The notes under the pieces are model-generated. The model saw only the letters and a list, made by a program, of their open reading frames with translations. It did not search any database and was not told where the DNA came from. Of a stretch of 64,000 bases of DNA, positions 50,581 through 59,434 are shown in pieces (positions within the stretch are counted from its first letter, which is position 1; each line of letters opens with the position of its first letter). The translations under genes and the position numbers were made by a program. The DNA comes from Sphingobacterium faecale (lineage in GTDB: Bacteria; Bacteroidota; Bacteroidia; Sphingobacteriales; Sphingobacteriaceae): contig NZ_JAERTY010000013.1 in assembly GCF_016746095.1 (NCBI RefSeq), forward strand, positions 104,299-168,298, written 5' to 3'.

Positions 50581-51933
50581 ATGAAAACACATATCCTATT
50601 CATGATTCCTTTGTTTTCTTTGCTGTTTTTCTTCGGTTGTAAAGAGAATGAAGCAGCAAAACAAAGTGTGCATGACCCGAATAAGCCGGTCGTGCTGACT
50701 TCTTTTTATCCTACCGAGGGTGGGGCAAAGGACAAAATCTTATTAAGTGGTGAGAACTTCGGTTCGGATCCCAGCAAGATCAAAGTGTATTTTAATAATG
50801 CGAAAGCGGCAGTAGTATCATCAAGTGGTGATCGTATTTATGCTATTGTTCCACGTCTACCTGGAGATGATCCTGCGATATCGGTGGTCATTGGAAAGGA
50901 TTCTGTCGTATATGATAATACATTCGCCTATACGGTACAGGCACAGGTAACTACTGTGACTGGAACAGGTTCTAGGGAATTTATTGCCGGCACGCTTGAT
51001 CAGGCGCGCGTATGTGCTAAATATCTGGAACTGGATGCCGAGGGTAATCTATTTATGACGTGGCGGGACGGTAAAGATAACGCCGTGTTTGGTGTTGGAA
51101 GGGTCAGTGAAAAGGAAAATCTGGTTACGGCTATGTATCAGGTTAAAGATAAGCCTTACCCTTATGCGAATGGAATTACAGTCGACAGGGCTACGGGAGT
51201 AATGACCGTCTCGCATGAATCTGTTGTCGAAACGTTTTTCTCGTTCGATCCTATTGAAGGATGGTATCCACGTCAACGTAATGCAAAATTTGCGCAGGCT
51301 CACGAAATCCCTAATGGAGACCAGTACATGAACTTTATTACTTTTAGTCCTTATGATGGTTATCTCTATAGCCGCTCGCGCGATGGAAGTGTAATCAAAA
51401 TACATCCGGATACGTACGAGGCAACATTGGTGCACAAGGGATCAAAAGCAGCAGGCTCTACATGGCCGTATGGATCGCAGTATGGACAGGGGATCAATCC
51501 GGCTAAGCCGTGGGAGCTCTGGATGACGCTCCACTCGAATGCCAGCCCTATTGAGTATCGTCAGGGACTGATGGTGCTAGACTTGCGTCCAGAGCATATC
51601 GGTAAGGGATTCCGTCGTGTAAACGGTACAGGTGGTAGCGACCATCGCGATGGACCGCTCGAAGATGCGATATTTAACTATCCTAAAGATATTAAGTTTG
51701 ATAATGCCGGAAATATGTTTATCGCAGATTCGGGCAACCAATGTATCCGTATGGTATCAGCCGATGGGATTGTCACTACCGTAGCAGGCCAACCTAAGGT
51801 CAAAGGTTATAGGGACGGTGGACCGTTAGAGTCTATGTTCAATGAACCTTGGGGAGTAGCGGTCAATGAACAGGGCGAAATATATATAGCCGACTATGGT
51901 AATTCGCGGATCCGTAAACTAGTTATCGAATAA
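50581..51933 (+). CDS. IPT/TIG and NHL-repeat lipoprotein
   Basis: A protein of 450 residues with lipobox FFGC followed by KENEAAK. An IPT/TIG (Ig-like, transcription-factor-like) domain lies at about 38-120 ('VVLTSFYPTEGGAKDKILLS', 'GENFGSDPSKIKVYFNNAKA'). The rest is an NHL-type beta-propeller, with blades such as 'YPKDIKFDNAGNMFIADSGN', 'QCIRMVSADGIVTTVAGQPK' and 'WGVAVNEQGEIYIADYGNSR'. Such proteins sit with SusCD pairs in glycan-use loci and probably bind the substrate at the surface. It starts the operon, 18 bases before susC. Confidence 0.85.
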   Translation: MKTHILFMIPLFSLLFFFGCKENEAAKQSVHDPNKPVVLTSFYPTEGGAKDKILLSGENFGSDPSKIKVYFNNAKAAVVSSSGDRIYAIVPRLPGDDPAISVVIGKDSVVYDNTFAYTVQAQVTTVTGTGSREFIAGTLDQARVCAKYLELDAEGNLFMTWRDGKDNAVFGVGRVSEKENLVTAMYQVKDKPYPYANGITVDRATGVMTVSHESVVETFFSFDPIEGWYPRQRNAKFAQAHEIPNGDQYMNFITFSPYDGYLYSRSRDGSVIKIHPDTYEATLVHKGSKAAGSTWPYGSQYGQGINPAKPWELWMTLHSNASPIEYRQGLMVLDLRPEHIGKGFRRVNGTGGSDHRDGPLEDAIFNYPKDIKFDNAGNMFIADSGNQCIRMVSADGIVTTVAGQPKVKGYRDGGPLESMFNEPWGVAVNEQGEIYIADYGNSRIRKLVIE

Positions 51934-51951
51934 TTAACCTAACTCTATATC

Positions 51952-54900
51952 ATGAGGATTATTTATATTTTGTGTATACTGCCTTTGTGTCTGTGGTTTA
52001 CGGGTGCATTTGCGCAGCAAACAGAGGAATTAACGATTGCAGGTACGGTGGTCAATGAAAAGAATGTACCGGTGCAAAGTGTGTCTATATATATTAAAGA
52101 TAGACCGGCAGGAGGGGCGTCTACGGATGAGAACGGAAAGTTTAGCATCAAAGCGATATACGGAGATATGTTGGTGTTCAGCTACGTGGGCTATGAATCC
52201 GTAGAACATCTGGTGACCAAGTCTCAAGCTAATCTAAGCATTAAATTGGCGGATAAGAGTTTGGATGTGGAGGAGGTCGTGGTGGTCGGTCTAGGAGCCA
52301 CACAGCGGAAAATAAGTTCGGTGGGCGCTATCACAACGGTAGATGTCAAGCAGCTACAGAGTCCGGCTCCTTCCATGTCTAACCTATTGGGTGGACGTGC
52401 AGCTGGAGTAATCTCCATGCAGACTTCCGGAGAACCAGGCGCCAATATCGCCGATTTCTGGATACGTGGTATCGGTACCTTTGGAGCCAATAGCAGTGCA
52501 CTGGTACTTATCGATGGGCTGGAAGGCGATCTGAATACGATTGATCCGGCAGATGTCGAAAGCTTCTCCATCCTGAAAGATGCATCGGCGACAGCTGTAT
52601 ACGGTGTGCGTGGTGCGAATGGGGTAGTTTTAATAACGACCAAACGAGGTACGGTAGACCGTATACAGATTACGGCAAGGGCCAACTCTACCTTGTCAAG
52701 ACTCAATAGGTTGCCTAAATACCTAGGCGCTTACGACTATGCAAAGCTAGCTAATGAAGCGGCCTTCTCACGTGGGGAATCGCCCATATACAACCCTACG
52801 GAACTGGGAATCATTGAGAATGGCCTGGATCCGGATATGTACCCTGATGTCGATTGGCAGAAGGAAATTCTGAATAATAGCTTCTGGCGCCAAAGTTATT
52901 ACGCCTCAGGACGTGGAGGTTCGGAGATCGCACGTTATTTTTTGAGTTTAGGAGGTAAAAGTGAAACGGCAGCTTATAAAGTCGATAAAAGTAGCCCCTA
53001 TAGTTCGAATGTTGGATTCAATACCTACAACTACCGTGTCAATCTGGATCTAAATCTGACTAAAACGACTAAGGTTTACCTGGGATCGGACGGCTATTTA
53101 TCAAGATTGTTACAGCCGGGGATTTCGAATACGGATTATATCTGGGGGTCGCAATCGAGTCTGACTCCGGTAGCTGTACCGACTAGGTATTCTAATGGCT
53201 TATTCCCTGCGGCCGGAGGAGGCGAGCTTTCTTCTCCCTACGTATTGATCAACCGTACAGGAAGGGCATCGGAAGAGTGGTACAAGGGAAAGACAACGCT
53301 TGCGATAGATCAGGATCTTAACAGCGTATTGGATGGTCTTAAATTCCGTATGCAGGGAGCCTATGATATACATAGCAATTTTACCGAGCGCCGTTGGGTA
53401 CAACCGGCTCTTTATCAAGCGATGGGGCGTAACTATGATGGGTCGCTTATTATGAAGGAAACGGTACAGGAACGTGCAGCTATCTATGGTAAAGGATTAA
53501 GACAGTTCCGTAAATACCACTTCGAAACTACGGTTAATTACGATCAGAAATTTGGAGAAGACCACCGTACATCCGCATTGGTGTATTATTACCTGAGTGA
53601 CTCCAAAGATACCAAAGATGCTACCAATAATCTGACGGCTATTCCGGAGCGCTACCAGGGGGTGTCCAGCCGCTTGACCTATGGATTCCGCGATACCTAT
53701 TTGCTGGATGTTAACTTTGGATATACGGGATCAGAAAACTTTCAGCCGGGTAGACAGTATGGTTTCTTCCCATCCGTAGCCTTGGGGTGGGTGCCGACTG
53801 GGTATAAGCTGGTGCAGGAGAAAGCTCCGTGGTTGAATTATTTTAAGATTAGAGCTTCTTATGGTACGGTGGGTAATGACCGTATTGTTAATGATGTCCG
53901 TTTCCCTTACCTGACTAAAGCCGATCAGTATTTTAGCAATGTATGGGGCGTAGGAGGTATAGAGACGATCTCCGAAACGCGCATCGGCGCGGATAACCTG
54001 GCTTGGGAGAGAGCTGTAAAAGCTAATCTTGGGATCGAGGGTAAACTCTTTAATAACAAGATTGATTTTGTAATCGATTTCTTTAAGGATCAGCGTAACG
54101 GAATTTTTCAACAGCGTGTACAGGTGCCTGAGTATGTGGGGGTGATTACTAACCCTTGGGCTAATGTCGGGCGGATGCAAAGTTCGGGTGCCGATGGAAA
54201 TATTAGCTACAATGCGCAGATCAACCAGGATATGGGATTTACCCTCCGTGGTAATTTTACCTACTCCAAGAATATCGTACAGAACTGGGAGCAACCCTAT
54301 ATGGAGTATTCATACTTAGAATACAATGGATTCCCTTACGGTTCTATCCGTGGATACCAGGCGATCGGATTGTTTAAGGATGAAGATGATGTGAAATATA
54401 GTCCAAAACAGACGTTTGGAACGGTCCTGCCGGGGGATATCAAATATAAAGATGTCAATGGTGACGGGGTGATCAACTCCTTGGATAAAGTGCCATTGAC
54501 CCACAACGATTATCCGCTGATGATGTTTGGATTTGGTGGAGAGTTCCGATATAAAAATCTATCCTTGGGCGTCTTGTTCAAAGGGACAGGAAGTACACCT
54601 TTCTATTACGTAGGAATGCCAAAGACGTATAAAGGTGTGACAGAGATCAATGGAAAAGGATATATGCCTTTCTATAATGGTAGTGAAGGTAACGTCATTA
54701 CCTTGGCCAATGATCCTGCCAACCGCTGGATCCCTCGTGATTATGCTTTGCAGGAAGGTATGGATCTTTCGTTGGCAGAAAATCCAAATGCCCGTTTCCC
54801 ACGTTTGGAATATGGTAAAAATAGCAATAATACGCAGCTGTCTACTTTCTGGAAAGATGATGCACGTTATATTAGACTGCAGGAGGTGACGCTTAACTAC

Positions 54901-55080
54901 CGCGTGAATCCCAACATTCTTAAAAGGGTAGGGGTAAAATCTATGGACTTACAGTTTGTCGGAAATAACCTGTACATCTGGGACAATGTGAAAATATTTG
55001 ATCCCGAACAAGCTGCCTGGAACGGACGTAAATATCCGATACCGTCCACGTATTCGGTACAGGTATATGTTAATTTTTAG
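51952..55080 (+). CDS. SusC/RagA TonB-dependent outer-membrane receptor (no STN domain)
   Basis: A protein of 1042 residues. The signal peptide 'IIYILCILPLCLWFTGAFAQ' precedes a CarboxypepD-reg-like domain at about 30-105 ('IAGTVVNEKNVPVQSVSIYI', 'LVFSYVGYESVEHL'). The plug includes 'VEEVVVVGLGATQRKISSVG', 'FWIRGIGTFGANSSALVLID' and 'ESFSILKDASATAVYGVRGA', with the barrel ending 'YSVQVYVNF'. There is no STN domain and no sigma/FecR pair nearby, so control is likely by another sensor outside the window or at the promoter at 50383. Pairs with the SusD encoded 23 bases on. Confidence 0.95.
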   Translation: MRIIYILCILPLCLWFTGAFAQQTEELTIAGTVVNEKNVPVQSVSIYIKDRPAGGASTDENGKFSIKAIYGDMLVFSYVGYESVEHLVTKSQANLSIKLADKSLDVEEVVVVGLGATQRKISSVGAITTVDVKQLQSPAPSMSNLLGGRAAGVISMQTSGEPGANIADFWIRGIGTFGANSSALVLIDGLEGDLNTIDPADVESFSILKDASATAVYGVRGANGVVLITTKRGTVDRIQITARANSTLSRLNRLPKYLGAYDYAKLANEAAFSRGESPIYNPTELGIIENGLDPDMYPDVDWQKEILNNSFWRQSYYASGRGGSEIARYFLSLGGKSETAAYKVDKSSPYSSNVGFNTYNYRVNLDLNLTKTTKVYLGSDGYLSRLLQPGISNTDYIWGSQSSLTPVAVPTRYSNGLFPAAGGGELSSPYVLINRTGRASEEWYKGKTTLAIDQDLNSVLDGLKFRMQGAYDIHSNFTERRWVQPALYQAMGRNYDGSLIMKETVQERAAIYGKGLRQFRKYHFETTVNYDQKFGEDHRTSALVYYYLSDSKDTKDATNNLTAIPERYQGVSSRLTYGFRDTYLLDVNFGYTGSENFQPGRQYGFFPSVALGWVPTGYKLVQEKAPWLNYFKIRASYGTVGNDRIVNDVRFPYLTKADQYFSNVWGVGGIETISETRIGADNLAWERAVKANLGIEGKLFNNKIDFVIDFFKDQRNGIFQQRVQVPEYVGVITNPWANVGRMQSSGADGNISYNAQINQDMGFTLRGNFTYSKNIVQNWEQPYMEYSYLEYNGFPYGSIRGYQAIGLFKDEDDVKYSPKQTFGTVLPGDIKYKDVNGDGVINSLDKVPLTHNDYPLMMFGFGGEFRYKNLSLGVLFKGTGSTPFYYVGMPKTYKGVTEINGKGYMPFYNGSEGNVITLANDPANRWIPRDYALQEGMDLSLAENPNARFPRLEYGKNSNNTQLSTFWKDDARYIRLQEVTLNYRVNPNILKRVGVKSMDLQFVGNNLYIWDNVKIFDPEQAAWNGRKYPIPSTYSVQVYVNF

Positions 55081-55103
55081 TACGATAGATATAAATCAAG
55101 GAT

Positions 55104-57158
55104 ATGAAGACGTCAACAATCATAAAGAGAATAACAAAAGTAGCCCTTGCTGTACAGTTGCTGTTTATGGTAACATCCTGCAAGGATTACCTGAATATCG
55201 ATAATTATTTCGATGACGAGTTTAATATAGACTCCGCTTTTAGTAATGCCCGGAATATGGAAGCTTACATGTGGGGGGCAGCAGCTATGTTTCCGGACGA
55301 ATCAAAAACGATACGGAGCAACTATACTCCAGGACCGATGGCTACCGATGAAGGGTTTAATGGATTGACAGGGGCAGGTTCTACCAATATATATTATGGG
55401 ATGGACTTTGCTACTGGGAATATCACCGCCGATAAATTTGGTGGGCTCAATCAGTGGGGCAATTATTATAAGATAATCCGTAAGTGTAATCTGATTTTGA
55501 AGAATCTGCAAAAACCTCAGGATATTACGACCACGGATAGGCTTAGGGTTGAAGGTTATACGCGTTTTATCCGCGCTTATGCTTATTATAATATATTGGT
55601 AGATTACGGTCCTCCAATTTTATTGGGCGATGAGGTGGTCAATACCAATGAAAATATGGAGTATTATGACCGGCCGAGATCGACCTATGATGAGGCTATG
55701 GATTATACCTGTGCGGAGTTTGAGAAGGCGGGTACCTTAATGCCGCCTGATGTCGGTCTTTTAAACTTTGGCCGCCCTACACGAGGAGCTGCTTTTGCAC
55801 TGATCGCCCGCTTGCGGTTGATCCATGCCAGCCCGTTGTATAATGGGGGAAATGCGGCACGCGCTTACTTTGGTAACTGGACCCGCAAGACCGATGGCGT
55901 ACATTATGTCTCCCAGCAGTATGACGAAAGTAGGTGGGCGGTTGCAGCAGCAGCAGCAAAACGTGTCATGGATATGGGAAAATATCAGTTGTATACGGTT
56001 CCTGCTGATGATCTGACGGCTCAGCTACCTGCTGATGTGACCTCTGATCCGGATTTTTACGGAGCATACCCTAATGGGGCTTTTGGTATAGATGCCTTCA
56101 AATCCTATTCGGATATCTTTACCGGAGAGTCCGTAGCAGCGATCAATCCAGAATTTATATGGGGAGTCAGTGCACCATATATCAACTCGGATATTAACCA
56201 GGGAGCTTTCCCGCCGACACTAGGGGGATGGGGGCGTTTTTGTGTGACACAAAAAGTAGTGGATGCTTACTTGATGGAAGACGGAAGGACGATACAAGAG
56301 GCCCGTGGTGACACCTACTTTGAAACTGTAGCAGACCTGCCTGCAGGTGGAACCTTTAATGATCTTTTTACGGAGCAATCTAAGACTTTCTCGGGGTATC
56401 CGCTTAATTCTGGGGTGTATAAGATGTACGCTAACCGCGAAATGAGGTTTTATGCATCTGTCGGATTTAATGAGGCCGTGTGGCAGGCACTGTCTACATC
56501 GGATATCGCACTGCAGAACCATACCGCCAAATACTATTTTCAGGATCTTGACGGACGTGGCGGTGTATCCGCAAATTCACCTAATTATCCGATTACTGGA
56601 TATATCATCAAGAAATGGGTGCATTCGTATGATGCAAAAACGGGGACAGGCGCTCGTACACTTCCTAAATTCTACCCTATTATCCGTTATGCAGAGATTT
56701 TACTGTCTTATGCAGAAGCATTGAACAACTTGAACGGTAGTCATACGGTCAAAATAGGAGAGCGGGAGTATACGGTATCTAGAGATGAGGAAGAGATAAA
56801 AAAAGCATTCAACCAAGTGCGTTACCGCGCTGGTCTGCCAGGATTGTCTCAAAGCCAGATCCAGGTAGCAGAAACGGTTCAAAAACAGATCGAAAGAGAG
56901 CGTATGATTGAATTCTTGTGGGAAAATAGACGTTTTTATGATGTGCGCCGTTGGGGAATATATGAGGAAACCGAACGTGAGCCGATTATGGGAATGAATC
57001 CGGATGGAGCAACGAAAGAAGCGTATTATAGACGTGTGATCCCCGGAACATCTTCTTTCTTGACACGAGAAGTAAACAAGAGGCTTAATTGGGTGCCTAT
57101 ACCGCGTTCAGAACTGAGAAGATTACCTTCCGCAGATCAGAACCCAGGATATAATTAA
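55104..57158 (+). CDS. SusD/RagB-family outer-membrane lipoprotein, long form
   Basis: A protein of 684 residues, longer than the usual 500-550, with lipobox VTSC followed by KDYLNIDNYFDDEF. Landmarks: 'VEGYTRFIRAYAYYNILVDYGPPILLGDE', shown here only as a whole-region description, 'TRGAAFALIARLRLIHASPL', and the C-terminal 'ERERMIEFLWENRRFYDVRR' with 'WVPIPRSELRRLPSADQNPG'. The extra length lies in the middle (about 300-480), which often reflects a larger ligand-binding face. It forms the lid of the upstream SusC. Confidence 0.93.
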   Translation: MKTSTIIKRITKVALAVQLLFMVTSCKDYLNIDNYFDDEFNIDSAFSNARNMEAYMWGAAAMFPDESKTIRSNYTPGPMATDEGFNGLTGAGSTNIYYGMDFATGNITADKFGGLNQWGNYYKIIRKCNLILKNLQKPQDITTTDRLRVEGYTRFIRAYAYYNILVDYGPPILLGDEVVNTNENMEYYDRPRSTYDEAMDYTCAEFEKAGTLMPPDVGLLNFGRPTRGAAFALIARLRLIHASPLYNGGNAARAYFGNWTRKTDGVHYVSQQYDESRWAVAAAAAKRVMDMGKYQLYTVPADDLTAQLPADVTSDPDFYGAYPNGAFGIDAFKSYSDIFTGESVAAINPEFIWGVSAPYINSDINQGAFPPTLGGWGRFCVTQKVVDAYLMEDGRTIQEARGDTYFETVADLPAGGTFNDLFTEQSKTFSGYPLNSGVYKMYANREMRFYASVGFNEAVWQALSTSDIALQNHTAKYYFQDLDGRGGVSANSPNYPITGYIIKKWVHSYDAKTGTGARTLPKFYPIIRYAEILLSYAEALNNLNGSHTVKIGEREYTVSRDEEEIKKAFNQVRYRAGLPGLSQSQIQVAETVQKQIERERMIEFLWENRRFYDVRRWGIYEETEREPIMGMNPDGATKEAYYRRVIPGTSSFLTREVNKRLNWVPIPRSELRRLPSADQNPGYN

Positions 57159-57193
57159 GAAAAGAAGTACCTGAAAATTTAAAAAAATAACAG

Positions 57194-58096
57194 ATGAAAC
57201 GAAGATATATAACAGCTCTCGCGCTCCTGATCGGACTAGCTTCATGCAACGATAATGAAGTGTTTGAGAAAGAAATGTATAAGAATGAGGTTTCCCTGAT
57301 CAGTAGTGATAATCACAATGTATTTCAAGAGGTGGTGCATATGACGGGGGAAGAAATCATTGGGTACGTGGCTGCTTCTGCTGGAGGTACCTTGGCGCCG
57401 ACAAAGGATCTGACCGTGGGACTGGAAGAGGATGCAGAGCCTCTAAAGGAGTATAACTGGGCGAATTTTGACGCGGCAGAAGAACTCTATGCTAAGCTGC
57501 TGCCTCCGGATAAGTACGAGATCATGGATGATAAGCTGGTGATCAAGGCTGGCGAACGTACCGGAAGAACAATGATTAAATTGAGGCCAGAAGGACTGTC
57601 TCCGGACTCGACTTATTTTATCGGACTCAAAGTTGTTGATAACTCGGGCGTTGAGATCAATCCGAAGAAAAATACGATGCTCTATCAGGTGTCTTTTCAG
57701 AATGATTATGCCTCGCAGGTGAATAGTTCGATGTATATGATGACGGGTTTGAAGGACGACGTGATACCGGTGGCAGCCAATAAAAGACTGTTCCCGCTGA
57801 CGCATAGTAGTGTGAGATTGACTGCGGGGAATGAATTGTTTGAACCTAAGCTAGCCAGCATAAATAAAAACTCCATGATACTGGAGATCGATGATTCTAA
57901 CCGGGTGACCATCAAACCGTATAAGACTATAAAGATTGTGCAACTGGATAATGATCCTAAATATCCGAATATATTTCAGGTAGAAGAGTCTTTTGGTAAG
58001 AAGACTAATGTATTCTTGCTCTCGTATCAATATTCGCTGGATGGGGGCGTTACTTACTTCAAGATGAAAGAACGCGTGGAGATGCAGGTTAAATAA
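57194..58096 (+). CDS. DUF4361/DUF1735-type surface lipoprotein (BT_3044-like)
   Basis: A protein of 300 residues with lipobox LASC followed by NDNEVFEKEMYKN. The N-terminal half (about 25-160) has the DUF1735-like beta fold with 'YKNEVSLISSDNHNVFQEVV', 'KLVIKAGERTGRTMIKLRPE' and 'STYFIGLKVVDNSGVEINPK'. The C-terminal half ('TLVIDD'-like stretches such as 'VTIKPYKTIKIVQLDNDPKY') fits DUF4361. Such proteins are surface glycan-binding partners in SusCD loci. Gaps of 35 and 15 bases to its neighbours place it in the operon. Confidence 0.8.
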   Translation: MKRRYITALALLIGLASCNDNEVFEKEMYKNEVSLISSDNHNVFQEVVHMTGEEIIGYVAASAGGTLAPTKDLTVGLEEDAEPLKEYNWANFDAAEELYAKLLPPDKYEIMDDKLVIKAGERTGRTMIKLRPEGLSPDSTYFIGLKVVDNSGVEINPKKNTMLYQVSFQNDYASQVNSSMYMMTGLKDDVIPVAANKRLFPLTHSSVRLTAGNELFEPKLASINKNSMILEIDDSNRVTIKPYKTIKIVQLDNDPKYPNIFQVEESFGKKTNVFLLSYQYSLDGGVTYFKMKERVEMQVK

Positions 58097-58111
58097 TAAA
58101 AGAAGGAATCC

Positions 58112-59374
58112 ATGAAAACGACTAATTATTATAAAATTAAGGCCAAGTCAAAAGTAGCTTTTGCTTTTGTCCTTTCCCTGATGATGTTTCTGTCGTCTTG
58201 TAAAGATGAAAATGAGGTCAGAAGCCAGTTTGCATTAAAGGATAATCCAACGAAAATGGAAGTTCCTGCACGTGGCTCTACGGAAACGTATACCGTGCAA
58301 TCTAGTGGAAGCTGGAAAGTGGAACCACAACGAAAAGAGAAGTGGTTGAAGATCGAACCGATAGAAGGTAGCGGTGATGGTACATTTACGGTGACCGTAA
58401 ACAAGAATATAGCCCATGAGGTACGTAATATAGCGCTTTTTTTTACGGTGGATGGTCAGCTGCACAATAGTGTGCTGAAGATAGAACAGGCAGCTGCTAC
58501 AGGAGGAGAGGAAGAAGAGGACCCTTATATCTACCTCGACGGAAAGCCATCTAAACTGGAATATGAAGAAGCTGGTGGAGTAAGTAGTTATGTATTGCGT
58601 GCTAATGGGAAGTGGCGCTTAGAACTGGAAGATCAACCCGATTGGGTTACTGTCGAGCCGATGGAAGGTACGGGGGATACTCCGCTCAAAATGACAGTTG
58701 CTAAAAATACAGATGTAGAGCGTGCGACAAGTTTATTGTTCTTTTTGGACGATGTACAGCAGTCACAGTCGGTATCCGTGTACCAGAAAGGTCAGAAGTT
58801 ACAGGTTTCGGGGGATATCGTTTTGAAAGAAGATTTTAACTGGTTGAATTATGGTAGTGAAATATTTTATACGACAACTGGTGAAACGATAATCGGTAAC
58901 TGGACAGCTGAACAAAAAGCCAAAGGATGGACCAGTTCACCTTCGTCGGATGGAAGCACGTCGGTGTATGCACGTAAGGGATTTGTTAAGCTAGGAAAAA
59001 CAAATGTAGCTGCTGATTTCATATCGCCCCGATTGGTGAATGTACAACGGACAAAAAATCTAATTGTTAAGTTTAAGGCAGCACCTTATATGACGGCGGC
59101 GGGAACGAAAGATCCTACGTTTTTAAGAGTAGAAGTTGTAGGCCCAGGAACGGTGGACGTGAGCGAATTTAATATCAATAACTGGCCTAGTGCAGTTCCA
59201 ATAGATTTAGGGTATTATACATCGGTCTGGAATGACCCAATGACAGAGCGCTCTTTTGTGATCACAGGAGCAACAGAAGAGACAAAAATTAGATTTGTGG
59301 CCAGTGAAACCGACCTGACACTGAAAAAAACAAACCGTATTTTTATCGATGATGTGGTAGTCACTGTACAATAA
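58112..59374 (+). CDS. Lipoprotein with two BACON domains and a jelly-roll-like C-terminus
   Basis: A protein of 420 residues with lipobox LSSC (Cys about 30). Two BACON domains are visible, at about 45-128 ('VPARGSTETYTVQSSGSWKV', 'WLKIEPIEGSGDGTFTVTVN') and about 140-230 ('YVLRANGKWRLELEDQPDWV', 'TVEPMEGTGDTPLKMTVAKN'). The C-terminal 190 residues ('EDFNWLNYGSEIFYTTTGET', 'LIVKFKAAPYMTAAGTKDPT', 'FVITGATEETKIRFVASETD') look like a carbohydrate-binding jelly roll. BACON domains hold glycan binders away from the cell surface or bind mucin-type glycans. It is followed by a terminator at 59390. Confidence 0.85.
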   Translation: MKTTNYYKIKAKSKVAFAFVLSLMMFLSSCKDENEVRSQFALKDNPTKMEVPARGSTETYTVQSSGSWKVEPQRKEKWLKIEPIEGSGDGTFTVTVNKNIAHEVRNIALFFTVDGQLHNSVLKIEQAAATGGEEEEDPYIYLDGKPSKLEYEEAGGVSSYVLRANGKWRLELEDQPDWVTVEPMEGTGDTPLKMTVAKNTDVERATSLLFFLDDVQQSQSVSVYQKGQKLQVSGDIVLKEDFNWLNYGSEIFYTTTGETIIGNWTAEQKAKGWTSSPSSDGSTSVYARKGFVKLGKTNVAADFISPRLVNVQRTKNLIVKFKAAPYMTAAGTKDPTFLRVEVVGPGTVDVSEFNINNWPSAVPIDLGYYTSVWNDPMTERSFVITGATEETKIRFVASETDLTLKKTNRIFIDDVVVTVQ

Positions 59375-59389
59375 TATAATCAACCTAAA

Positions 59390-59423
59390 AGGCCCGTGCT
59401 GAGTATTCGCGCGGGCTTTTTTA
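59390..59423 (+). terminator. Rho-independent terminator after the BACON gene
   Basis: An 8-base GC-rich stem GCCCGTGC / GCGCGGGC (one G-T pair) followed by TTTTTTA. It lies only 12 bases before the next ATG, so the phosphoesterase may be expressed by readthrough or from its own start. Confidence 0.85.
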
Positions 59424-59434
59424 TACTTTTAATT

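Noticed and set aside
59396..59434. Earlier start for the second metallophosphoesterase
   Set aside because: It would place the start inside the terminator hairpin and ahead of the twin-arginine signal.
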